A stretch of 64,000 nucleotides of DNA from Parashewanella curva (GTDB lineage Bacteria; Pseudomonadota; Gammaproteobacteria; Enterobacterales; Shewanellaceae), in contig NZ_ML014766.1 of NCBI RefSeq assembly GCF_003675895.1, positions 1 to 64,000 on the forward strand, read 5' to 3'. The notes under the pieces are model-generated. The model saw nothing but the letters and a program-made list of their open reading frames with translations, was not told where the DNA came from and ran no database searches. Made by a program: the position numbers and the translations under genes. Shown one piece after another: positions 43,997-52,217 of this stretch (within the stretch, counting starts at the first letter, position 1; the number at the start of each line of letters is the position of its first letter).

Positions 43997-46789
43997 TTGA
44001 CCACCGAACCACGTTCAATCATCACCAGCCCCAATGATCATCGTCAGTATCGGTTTATTAGACTAGACAATGAACTCAAGGTGCTTTTGATACAAGACGA
44101 CAAAACTAACCGATCAGCTGTTTCTATGGCCGTTAATGTTGGGCACTTCGACGACCCATCAGATCGTGAGGGCATGGCTCATTTTCTAGAGCACATGCTT
44201 TTCCTTGGAACTCAAAAATATCCTAAATGTGGTGAATTTAATGAGTTTGTAAACCATTATGGCGGCAGTAATAATGCGTGGACTGGCAGCGAGCATACCA
44301 ACTTTTTTTCTTCAATCGCTCCTGCTTATTTCGACGCTTTACTGGACCGCTTTAGTCAATTTTTTATCTCTCCGCTTTTTGATGCTGAATTCGTTGATCG
44401 AGAACGACACGCTATTGAATCTGAATTCAGTTTAAAGCTAAAAGATGATGTACGCCGAATTTTCGATGTCGAGAAAGAAACATGTAATCCAAATCACCCA
44501 TTTACTCAATTTTCTGTAGGTAACTTGGTAACGCTTGGCGGTGACGAAAATGAATTACGACAAGAACTTCTCGAGTTTTATCACAATAAGTACAGTGCAA
44601 ATATTATGACTCTGTGCTTAATTTCTCCAAATTCTTTAGATGAACTTGAAGCACTGGCTCACAAGTTTTTTTCCGATATCAAAAATAAGTTTCTTAGCAA
44701 AAATTACCCGAAAACACCTTTGTATGATCAACAACAATTACAAAAGAAAATAAGTGTAGTTCCAGTTAAAAGTCAGCGACGATTAACCATCAGCTTTTTA
44801 TTACCTAATGTAGAAGAATATTACCCTAGTAAACCACTCACCTTTATCAGTCACTTGTTAGGAAACGAAACTAAAGGCAGTCTGCTTTCATATCTAAAAT
44901 CAAAAGGCTGGGTTAACAACCTTTCTTCTGGTGGCGGTGCCTCTGGGTATAATTTTAAAGATTTTTCAATACTGTATCAGCTTACAGAGCTAGGACTAGA
45001 GCACATTGATGACATTGTCATTACCACTTTCGAATATTTAGAATTGATAAAACAAGATGGATTAGAAAATTGGCGTTATCAAGAACGTGCTAACTTGCTT
45101 CAACAGGCATTCGATTATCAAGAACCCGTTAAAGCCATGGAACTGGTTAGCCACCTCAGCATCAACATGCAACATTATCCTGTTGAAGATGTTATCTATG
45201 GTGATTACCGTATGGACGGGCTAAACCTTGCAGAAACCAATTTATTATTAGCAATGCTAAAGCCTGAGCGTATGCGCTTGCAAGTTATTGCACCTGAAAT
45301 CCAAGCGCAAATTTGCAGCAAGTGGTATAAAGCCGAATATAGGATCGATGAGGTAGGCCAATGGCTGATCCAAAAATGTAATAATCCTCATATTAGATCA
45401 GAACTAACCTTACCAGAACCAAACCCTTTTATTATTGAAAAGGCGCGCCCTAGGTTAACGGATTATCCACTCACAATTCCAAGTATTTTAAAAGACGGAA
45501 AAGGCTTCAGACTTTGGTATCAAAAAGACCAAAAATTCAATGTACCGAAAGGTCACATCTATTTAGCCATTGATTCACTTCATGCTTGCGATACGCAAAC
45601 TCACGCCGCATATACCCGCTTATACATAGAAATGGTCTTAGATTACCTCGCTGAATATACCTATGATGCCGAGGTTGCTGGCATTCATTATCATATTTAT
45701 CCACATCAAGCAGGACTCACGCTCCATATCAGTGGTTTTACTATCAAGCAGTTAGACTTATTGAAGCTGATCATCGAAAAAGCTAAAGAGCGTAATTTTT
45801 GCCAAACACGCTTTCAGAGAGTGACCAAACAGCTGATCAGAAACTGGAGAAATATAAGTAACACCCGCCCTATTTCTCAATTATTTTCAGCATTAACCTC
45901 AACCGTACAATTAAGAAGCTATGAGCCATTAAAACTAGCGAAAGAAATTGAGGATGCAACACTAGAGTTACTCCATCAGCATGTTGAACGATTTTACGAA
46001 GCCACATACTTAGAAGGCTTCTTATATGGCGATTATTTACAAGAGGAAGCCGAAGATATCTGCGAACATTTGAGCGAAGTTCTGGATTTAGTATCCGCTC
46101 CAAGCCCTGAAAGTGAACGTGAACTCGTTAACTTAAAAAATCGAGGGACGTTAGTCAGTAAAGTAAGCACCGAACACCAAGATAGTGCCATTTTAGTTTA
46201 TTTCCAATCTGAGCATACCAACACACTCAACATGGCTCTGTTCAGTTTACTCAATCACACTATGTCATCTTCATTCTTCCACGAGTTAAGAACCCAAAAA
46301 CAACTTGGATATATGGTTGGAACAAACTACTTGCCGCTCAATCGTCATCCAGGAATGATTTTCTACATTCAATCCCCTAACAGTGGGCCGCGATTGCTCT
46401 TACAAGAAATTGACAAGTTCATTGGAGATTTTGCCTATACCGTCATGGAATTAACTTCCGAGCAATGGGAAAAAACCAAAGCTGGGCTCATCAGCCAAAT
46501 TATGGAACATGATCCTAATCTTAAAACTCGAAGCCAGAGGTATTGGACCAGCATTGGGAACAAAGATTATCAATTTAATCAAAGAGAACAAGTAGTGAAT
46601 GAAATAACTCTCCTCACTAGAGCAGAGCTGATCCGTTTTTTAATAGAAAAAATGAAAACCAATCATAAAGACAGAATCGTTCTTTATTCTTGTGGTGAAG
46701 AACATCAAAACCAACAGATTACAGCCACTCAATCCATTCCAGAAGATCTTATTTCATTCAAGCACCACTCTACGCGCTTCAGCCTTTAG
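43997..46789 (+). CDS. M16 (insulinase/pitrilysin) family zinc peptidase
   Basis: A 930-residue metallopeptidase. No ATG is available near the N-terminus; TTG at 43997 preceded by ACAGGAATAATCA is the likely start. The inverted zinc motif HFLEH is at residues 62-66 (GMAHFLEHMLFLGTQKYP), with a downstream glutamate in RERHAIESEF. The inactive C-terminal half-domains follow the four-domain M16A layout. There is no signal peptide, so it is probably cytoplasmic, unlike the periplasmic E. coli protease III. Substrates are likely small peptides. It is divergent from sixA. Confidence 0.93.
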   Translation: MTTEPRSIITSPNDHRQYRFIRLDNELKVLLIQDDKTNRSAVSMAVNVGHFDDPSDREGMAHFLEHMLFLGTQKYPKCGEFNEFVNHYGGSNNAWTGSEHTNFFSSIAPAYFDALLDRFSQFFISPLFDAEFVDRERHAIESEFSLKLKDDVRRIFDVEKETCNPNHPFTQFSVGNLVTLGGDENELRQELLEFYHNKYSANIMTLCLISPNSLDELEALAHKFFSDIKNKFLSKNYPKTPLYDQQQLQKKISVVPVKSQRRLTISFLLPNVEEYYPSKPLTFISHLLGNETKGSLLSYLKSKGWVNNLSSGGGASGYNFKDFSILYQLTELGLEHIDDIVITTFEYLELIKQDGLENWRYQERANLLQQAFDYQEPVKAMELVSHLSINMQHYPVEDVIYGDYRMDGLNLAETNLLLAMLKPERMRLQVIAPEIQAQICSKWYKAEYRIDEVGQWLIQKCNNPHIRSELTLPEPNPFIIEKARPRLTDYPLTIPSILKDGKGFRLWYQKDQKFNVPKGHIYLAIDSLHACDTQTHAAYTRLYIEMVLDYLAEYTYDAEVAGIHYHIYPHQAGLTLHISGFTIKQLDLLKLIIEKAKERNFCQTRFQRVTKQLIRNWRNISNTRPISQLFSALTSTVQLRSYEPLKLAKEIEDATLELLHQHVERFYEATYLEGFLYGDYLQEEAEDICEHLSEVLDLVSAPSPESERELVNLKNRGTLVSKVSTEHQDSAILVYFQSEHTNTLNMALFSLLNHTMSSSFFHELRTQKQLGYMVGTNYLPLNRHPGMIFYIQSPNSGPRLLLQEIDKFIGDFAYTVMELTSEQWEKTKAGLISQIMEHDPNLKTRSQRYWTSIGNKDYQFNQREQVVNEITLLTRAELIRFLIEKMKTNHKDRIVLYSCGEEHQNQQITATQSIPEDLISFKHHSTRFSL

Positions 46790-46857
46790 AGAATGCTCAT
46801 AATTGACAATATTGAGTCAGAGAAAAACACCGTCAAAATCCTGTTGTTTAGCCATTT

Positions 46858-46897
46858 ATTGACACAATATTTCAAGGCCGCAACAAATAGTGTCAAT
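46858..46897. promoter_or_regulatory. Inverted repeat upstream of GGDEF/EAL gene
   Basis: ATTGACAC (46858-46865) and GTGTCAAT (46890-46897) form perfect 8-bp arms 24 bases apart. Two more TTGACA words are close by (46803, 46912). This may combine -35 boxes and an operator for the downstream gene; no exact promoter can be fixed. Confidence 0.35.
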
Positions 46898-46992
46898 TAG
46901 ATACAATAGCTTTGACAAATGGTTAAGAATCTGAAAAAGTGTTGTGTTCTATCGTACTCGTTAAGCCAATAACAATAAATAAAAAGATAACT

Positions 46993-49900
46993 ATGTATTT
47001 CAGACACATTTGTGCCGTGTTTTTACTTATCCTCTCAGGGACTATCCATGCTTCTGGCAACTCCGTAGAAGCTTCCCAAACCAAACCGACCTCAATCACT
47101 GAACAAAAATCAGACGATTCGATATCTAAAGACGAAGAAACAGATCTGATCGAAATTCCAGAATCACACATTATTCTCAATACTGAGACTTACGGTGTTG
47201 CTGAAGGATTGTCACAGAGTACGGTGACCTCGATTGTAGAAGATAAAGATGGCTTTTTGTGGGTGGGCACGGTTAATGGATTAAACCGATTTGATGGTAC
47301 TGAATTTACCCATTACTACGCAGGCGAGAGTGGGCTACCTAGTTCATTTATTCGCAGTTTGTTCGTGGACGATAACGGTACGCTTTGGGTTGGTACTGAT
47401 AGTGGTTTGGCTAGATATAACATTAAGCTTGAAATTTTTGAAAAAGTACATGATGAACTAATTAATAGTGAACCTGTATGGTCAATTGAGGCCCAAAATG
47501 ACTCGATTGCTATCACAACAGATTCGAAAATATTGATTAATGTAAGGCATAACCCAAAAGTTTTATATGAAGATAGTTCTCCGATTGGGATAAGAAACTT
47601 TGTTTTACTTACAGATTCAAAGTTAGTATTCAGGAGCTATAACAAAGAGCTTTTTTATCTTCAGAACGGTCAAAAGAAACTAATAAAAAAAAATATAAAC
47701 GACTTAATATCACATAATAACAATGTGTATTTTAGCAGCGAAGATGGATTATTTAAATTAAACAGTAATTATTCAAAGAAAGTCCTAAATCGCACCTCAT
47801 ATAACCACCTAGCCATATATAAGAACCAGCTCTTAGGTTTAAACAATCAAATAATATATAACATCACAAAAAATGAAGTCATAGGTAAAATCGAAGGAAA
47901 ATTATTTCCAATAATTACATTTAAAACAGAAAGCAATGACTTTTACATTGGAAGTATTGATTATGGCCTAACCACAATAAAAAACGTAAAAAATCTCATA
48001 AATAGACTTAATCTAACAGAAAGCTCTGTCTGGAGTCTTGAGAACAATCACGACAAGATTTACTATTCCACTAACGATGAAATATCAGTATTAAACATTG
48101 ATCTTTTCAAAGTCAACACAAAAAAATCGAAGCTAAAAGGTTATAAGTTTATAGCTCCATTTAAGTCCAAGCTATATATAGCATCTAACTCCGGCTTGTA
48201 CTTTTTTGACAATAAAAGTAATAGTTCAACTAAAATTATTGATGGAAAAATCACTGCAGTATTAAAAGATAAAGGCTCATTACTAGCTGGAACAGATAAA
48301 GGGTACTTATATAAAATCCAAGAAAAACAAGTCATTAACAAAATTAAGGTATCAGACAAAAAGCCAATTTTCGATATCATAAAAAATAAAAACTCTATTT
48401 ATATAGCAAGTAAAGATGGTTTGTTTGAAATAAAACCCAATATAATAAACAAAATATACGATCAAGAAATACACAGCATCTGTATTTCTGATAACAACTT
48501 ATACCTTGGCACGTCAAATTCATTAAAAAAATACCACTTAGTAAACAACTCGTATTCAACTGTACATAACGGAAACAAATTCATATATTCAATTTATTGT
48601 AAAAATGATGAAGTGATCGCTACATCTCAATCTGAGTTATTAATCATTCTAAATAACAATCATTATTCATTAAAAATGAATAATGGCAGCCAATCTGAAT
48701 ATAACACAGCAACAATCTTACCATACAAAAAAAATAAATTTTTGTTAGCGGGCGTTCAAGGCATTTCAATTTTTGATTTTAAAAAATTAAAAAACCACAT
48801 AAAATCAAGCAAAGAAATAACAACCCACATTTCATCAATATCCATATTAAATAAAAAAGTTGATCTAAAAGAACATAAACAAAACAACAAATATATTTTT
48901 AATTATTCGGACTCCCCATTTACGTTTAATTTTTCTTCAACACAAGCCTCAAGCGAATTTAAATATTTAATGCGAGGAATTGATAGTGAGTGGATTTCAG
49001 CAAAATATAACTCCGCGACATATACAAACATCCCTCATGGTGAATATACCTTCGAAATTGTAGCCATAGACCCTCTAACTGAAAAACAAGGTAATGTAAA
49101 AGCTTTAACAGTGGTCATAAATCCCCCTTGGTGGTTAGATAGAGAAGCTAAATTTACTTATTTTCTTATATGCTTACTTATTTTAGCTCTAATTATAAAA
49201 TTTTTAAAAAATCGTAGAGAGACTCAAAAACAGATCGCTTTGAGCGAAGAGCGACTAATGCTTTCTTTATGGGGAAGTGGCGATGAGATGTGGGATTGGG
49301 ATATTCGAACTGGTAAAATTTTCCGCTCTAATGTCTGGCAAAGCCTCAATTTTCCCGAAATAGGACAAAGAGCAGAAAATGAAGACCAAGGTCATAATAT
49401 CCATCCCATGGATCGGAAGCATGTCAACAAAATGCTCAGTGAGCACTTAAACGCTAGTACGGATATCTTCGAAGTTCCTTACCGTGTTAAAGACAAAAAT
49501 GGCGACTGGATTTGGATTTTAGATCGTGCTCGTGTTGTTGAGCGTGAAGATGATGGTTCACCTGTTCGTATGACAGGAACCATAAAAAATATTAATGATT
49601 TTAAGCGTAACGAAGAACAGTTAAAGCTGTTTGGTACGGCCATTGAAAACATATCTGAAGGTATGTTTATTCTCGATGCTGATTTTCAATTTATCGAAGT
49701 TAATTCTGCTTGCTGCAAAATCATGCGTTGTTCAAATGAAGAGCTTATAGGTAAAAAGCTTAAATTTACTCAATACCCAGATAGTTTTACCCAGCAAGTA
49801 AAACATATGCTTACTAACTACGGTCGCTGGACCAGTGAAATAGACGCTCAGCGCAATGATAGTAGCCTATTTAAAATGGACGTGACGATAGACACCATTT

Positions 49901-51264
49901 ATGACCATAGAGGTAACACCAGCCACTTTGTTGCTATTTTCTCTGATGTCACCATCAAAAAAGCCCAAGAACAAGAGATGCGCCAAATTGCCTCTACAGA
50001 CAACCTGACAGGGTTACCAAATCGCGACAGTTTGCAGTTGACATTAACCAGCTTAGTCACACGTAAAGCTCGTCACTCTTTACTGGTTTTAGATATTGAT
50101 AACTTCAAAAAAATCAATGATTCACTAGGTCATGCCCTAGGTGACGAATTGTTAGTTCAAGTATCAAAACGAATGACAGAGGCTTTAGATGGTGATGCCA
50201 CTCTATACCGCTTAGGCGGAGATGAGTTTGCTATTGTTATCGAAAAGCTGACCGACATAAAATATATCGCAGCAATTGCCAGTCGAATTATTGAAACCTT
50301 TATAAAACCGGTTTCTTTAAAAACTCATCAAGCTGTTGTAGGTGTCAGTATTGGCATTGTGCTTTACCCCGATGATGAAGCTAACGAACATGATTTATTA
50401 AGATCCGCTGAAGTTGCTATGTATTCAGCCAAGTCTAATGGTGGCAATAGCTTTAATTTTTATAAAGAATCTGAAAATGCTGGGGCTATTCGTCAATTAG
50501 AAGTAGAGAATCTCATTAGAGAAGCGTTGGAAAAAGATTATTTTGAAGTTTATTACCAACCCAAAATTTCACTAAGTTCAAATAAATTGTCTGGGATGGA
50601 AGCTTTAGTACGCTTAATACACCCAGTTCATGGATTTATTTCTCCAGCTGAATTTATTCCGATTGCTGAAGAAACAGGGCTAATTGTTGAGCTCGGTGAA
50701 ATTGTACTCAGCAAAGCTTGTCATGCAACTCAAAAGTGGGTTGAAAAATATGGATTCAACGGTCGAGTTGCAGTAAACCTTTCTTCACGACAATTCGCTT
50801 TGCCTGATCTTGAAAAAAGAATCACTCAAGTACTTAAATATTCTGAGCTTGACTCTAAACATCTTGAAATTGAAATAACTGAAAGTACGGTAATTCAAGA
50901 CCCTGAACAAGCCATTAAAGTAATGACTAAGTTACGCAACATGGGAATAAGCTTAGCTTTAGATGATTTTGGTACGGGTTACTCCTCCCTAACTTATCTT
51001 AAGGACTTCCCGATATCTACCATTAAAATAGACAAATCTTTTATCGATGATATTGATAAATCCGATCGTGACCTCAAAATGGTAGATTCAATTATTACGA
51101 TTGCCCATAACATGGAGCTCAAAGTAGTTGCTGAAGGTGTTGAAGAACAAAATCAGCTGACTGCGCTTCGTGCTCTGAAGTGTGAAGAAATACAGGGTTA
51201 TATTTTTAGTAAGCCATTGCCACCATTAGAATTTACAAAGTTTTTAAAAAACAATAAAGGTTAG
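46993..51264 (+). CDS. Beta-propeller/PAS/GGDEF/EAL signalling protein
   Basis: A 1,423-residue membrane sensor predicted to make and/or break c-di-GMP. The ATG at 46993 starts a signal peptide (MYFRHICAVFLLILSGTIHA); a GTG 18 codons upstream is less likely. The periplasmic part has two-component-regulator propeller repeats (DGFLWVGTVNGLNRFDG, NGTLWVGTDSGLARYNI) and a Y_Y_Y-type domain before the membrane helix (FTYFLICLLILALIIKFL). Then follow two PAS domains (about 760-990), GGDEF (LYRLGGDEFAIVIEKL, intact) and EAL (MEALVR, DDFGTGYSSLTYL, intact). The cyclase inhibitory RxxD site is absent. The propeller segment (about 47,500-49,000) is markedly richer in A/T than the flanks. The ligand is unknown. 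Confidence 0.93.
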   Translation: MYFRHICAVFLLILSGTIHASGNSVEASQTKPTSITEQKSDDSISKDEETDLIEIPESHIILNTETYGVAEGLSQSTVTSIVEDKDGFLWVGTVNGLNRFDGTEFTHYYAGESGLPSSFIRSLFVDDNGTLWVGTDSGLARYNIKLEIFEKVHDELINSEPVWSIEAQNDSIAITTDSKILINVRHNPKVLYEDSSPIGIRNFVLLTDSKLVFRSYNKELFYLQNGQKKLIKKNINDLISHNNNVYFSSEDGLFKLNSNYSKKVLNRTSYNHLAIYKNQLLGLNNQIIYNITKNEVIGKIEGKLFPIITFKTESNDFYIGSIDYGLTTIKNVKNLINRLNLTESSVWSLENNHDKIYYSTNDEISVLNIDLFKVNTKKSKLKGYKFIAPFKSKLYIASNSGLYFFDNKSNSSTKIIDGKITAVLKDKGSLLAGTDKGYLYKIQEKQVINKIKVSDKKPIFDIIKNKNSIYIASKDGLFEIKPNIINKIYDQEIHSICISDNNLYLGTSNSLKKYHLVNNSYSTVHNGNKFIYSIYCKNDEVIATSQSELLIILNNNHYSLKMNNGSQSEYNTATILPYKKNKFLLAGVQGISIFDFKKLKNHIKSSKEITTHISSISILNKKVDLKEHKQNNKYIFNYSDSPFTFNFSSTQASSEFKYLMRGIDSEWISAKYNSATYTNIPHGEYTFEIVAIDPLTEKQGNVKALTVVINPPWWLDREAKFTYFLICLLILALIIKFLKNRRETQKQIALSEERLMLSLWGSGDEMWDWDIRTGKIFRSNVWQSLNFPEIGQRAENEDQGHNIHPMDRKHVNKMLSEHLNASTDIFEVPYRVKDKNGDWIWILDRARVVEREDDGSPVRMTGTIKNINDFKRNEEQLKLFGTAIENISEGMFILDADFQFIEVNSACCKIMRCSNEELIGKKLKFTQYPDSFTQQVKHMLTNYGRWTSEIDAQRNDSSLFKMDVTIDTIYDHRGNTSHFVAIFSDVTIKKAQEQEMRQIASTDNLTGLPNRDSLQLTLTSLVTRKARHSLLVLDIDNFKKINDSLGHALGDELLVQVSKRMTEALDGDATLYRLGGDEFAIVIEKLTDIKYIAAIASRIIETFIKPVSLKTHQAVVGVSIGIVLYPDDEANEHDLLRSAEVAMYSAKSNGGNSFNFYKESENAGAIRQLEVENLIREALEKDYFEVYYQPKISLSSNKLSGMEALVRLIHPVHGFISPAEFIPIAEETGLIVELGEIVLSKACHATQKWVEKYGFNGRVAVNLSSRQFALPDLEKRITQVLKYSELDSKHLEIEITESTVIQDPEQAIKVMTKLRNMGISLALDDFGTGYSSLTYLKDFPISTIKIDKSFIDDIDKSDRDLKMVDSIITIAHNMELKVVAEGVEEQNQLTALRALKCEEIQGYIFSKPLPPLEFTKFLKNNKG

Positions 51265-51334
51265 GAGGCCTAACCTAGTATCTCGATGTAGTAGAAGTAA
51301 ACATAGCTTTTCCAATTAAAAATAAGAACATTTG

Positions 51335-51352
51335 TTGGCACGATGTGTGCTT
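51335..51352 (+). promoter_or_regulatory. Putative sigma-54 promoter of the small-peptide cluster
   Basis: TTGGCACGATGTGTGCTT contains TGGCACG (51336-51342), four bases, then GTGC (51347-51350). The sigma-54 consensus is TGGCACG-N4-TTGC, so GG and GC have the exact required spacing and 10 of 11 fixed bases match. The start of transcription would be near 51362, about 30 bases before the ATG at 51392. An activator site is expected further upstream but not identified. Confidence 0.65.
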
Positions 51353-51391
51353 AGACAATATGAAAATTTCATTAATCATATTGAGAGAACT

Positions 51392-51667
51392 ATGTATAAA
51401 AAAATCCTATTAGCTGCGTCTGTCACTACAGCATTTTTCGCACTTGCAAATAACGTACAAAGTAAAAAAGAAGTTTCTGAAGTAAATTTAAATGTAGCAA
51501 CCCCAAAAGTACGCTTAATTGCTGCAACCCCAAAAGTACGCTTAATTGCTGCAACTCCTAAAGTTCGTTTAATTGCTGCAACTCCTAAAGTTCGTTTAAT
51601 TGCTGCAACTCCTAAAGTTCGTTTAATTGCTGCAACCCCAAAAGTACGATTAGCACCAATCGCCTAA
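51392..51667 (+). CDS. Secreted repeat protein with six ATPKVRLIA units
   Basis: A 91-residue product of no family I recognise. The ATG at 51392 has GAGAGAACT before it. Residues 1-24 form a Sec-type signal peptide (MYKKILLAASVTTAFFALA, then NNVQS). A short linker (KKEVSEVNLNV) is followed by six tandem units: five of ATPKVRLIA and a sixth, ATPKVRL, ending APIA. The units contain only A, T, P, K, V, R, L and I, are cationic and have no cysteine. A multi-core precursor of a secreted peptide, or a surface or adhesive repeat protein, would fit; neither is shown. It is followed by two more tiny genes and preceded by a sigma-54-like promoter. Confidence 0.8.
   Translation: MYKKILLAASVTTAFFALANNVQSKKEVSEVNLNVATPKVRLIAATPKVRLIAATPKVRLIAATPKVRLIAATPKVRLIAATPKVRLAPIA
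51497..51649 (+). repeat. 27-bp tandem coding repeat, 5.7 copies
   Basis: Six units starting at 51497, 51524, 51551, 51578, 51605 and 51632. Two DNA versions occur: version A (ACCCCAAAAGTACGC) in units 1, 2 and, with one further change, 6; version B (ACTCCTAAAGTTCGT) in units 3, 4 and 5. The two versions differ at four synonymous third positions and encode the same nonapeptide. Confidence 0.95.
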
Positions 51668-51679
51668 AAGGGTCTCACT

Positions 51680-51796
51680 ATGCTAAGAAACATCCTTATT
51701 GCTATGGGTTTAGCAAAGCCTAAAACTCATAAAGTGAAGCTACCAAAGGGCTTGAGAGAACTAGAAGTAGTATCTGCAAAAGCTTGGTGGAGCTAA
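51680..51796 (+). CDS. Small hypothetical protein, 38 residues
   Basis: A short ORF starting 12 bp after the repeat gene. It reads MLRNILIAMGLAKPKTHKVK, then LPKGLRELEVVSAKAWWS. It has a short hydrophobic start, a basic centre containing KVKL (compare KVRL in the repeat units), and a C-terminal Trp-Trp-Ser. No family recognised. It is too short to judge by codon use; the tight spacing and directionality support it as a real member of the cluster. Confidence 0.5.
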   Translation: MLRNILIAMGLAKPKTHKVKLPKGLRELEVVSAKAWWS

Positions 51797-51814
51797 TTCC
51801 GAGTAGGAATTATT

Positions 51815-51958
51815 ATGAAAGCATCAGCGTTCGCTGAGGTATCAATCCTCAGCGTTGCTGCTCTCTTAATAACTTATCTATTCACTCGATTACATCAATC
51901 CCAAACGCGCTATAACTTTCATTTAAATACCCGCATCACTACCCTTTATCTCCCCTAA
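51815..51958 (+). CDS. Small single-span membrane protein, 47 residues
   Basis: A short ORF 18 bp after the 38-residue gene, with AGGA six bases before the ATG. The product has one hydrophobic segment (residues 6-24, FAEVSILSVAALLITYLFT) and a basic C-terminal tail (RLHQSQTRYNFHLNTRITTL). No family recognised. The start region contains the inverted repeat GCTGAGG / CCTCAGC, which could fold in the mRNA. It may be a membrane partner of the secreted repeat protein. Confidence 0.45.
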   Translation: MKASAFAEVSILSVAALLITYLFTRLHQSQTRYNFHLNTRITTLYLP

Positions 51959-52028
51959 AACAAGTAACTCAACACCAAACCTTCAGAGAAAGTGAACTCT
52001 TACCACCTATTTCCTTTGAACTCAAAGT

Positions 52029-52057
52029 CTCTGGGGACCTGCCTTCGCAGGTATGAC
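52029..52057. repeat. Partial dispersed palindromic repeat
   Basis: A remnant of the family at 2735 and 22677: the hairpin CCTGC-CTTC-GCAGG followed by TATGAC, identical to the right end of the 22677-22786 copy. The other half is missing. Confidence 0.7.
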
Positions 52058-52153
52058 GAAAAAAGAGTTACCACCAGAATGGCAGGTTAACTTGCCATAT
52101 AGATATCACTTATATCAAATTGATTAATAACGACAATTTTCCGGCAGGCAATA

Positions 52154-52181
52154 AAAAAGCGGCTTGTTTTTGCCGCTTTTT
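52154..52181. terminator. Bidirectional terminator between peptide cluster and fadJ
   Basis: Hairpin AAAAAGCGGC / GCCGCTTTTT with an eight-base loop. It serves the minus-strand fadJ and any plus-strand transcript from the small-peptide cluster. Confidence 0.88.
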
Positions 52182-52217
52182 GTCAGTTTTTTGACGCAGA
52201 TCTCTTGACTGTAAAAA

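Noticed and set aside
51497-51649. CRISPR array (regular short repeats)
   Set aside because: The 27-bp units are directly adjacent with no spacers, stay in frame and code for a constant peptide after a signal sequence. No cas genes are present.
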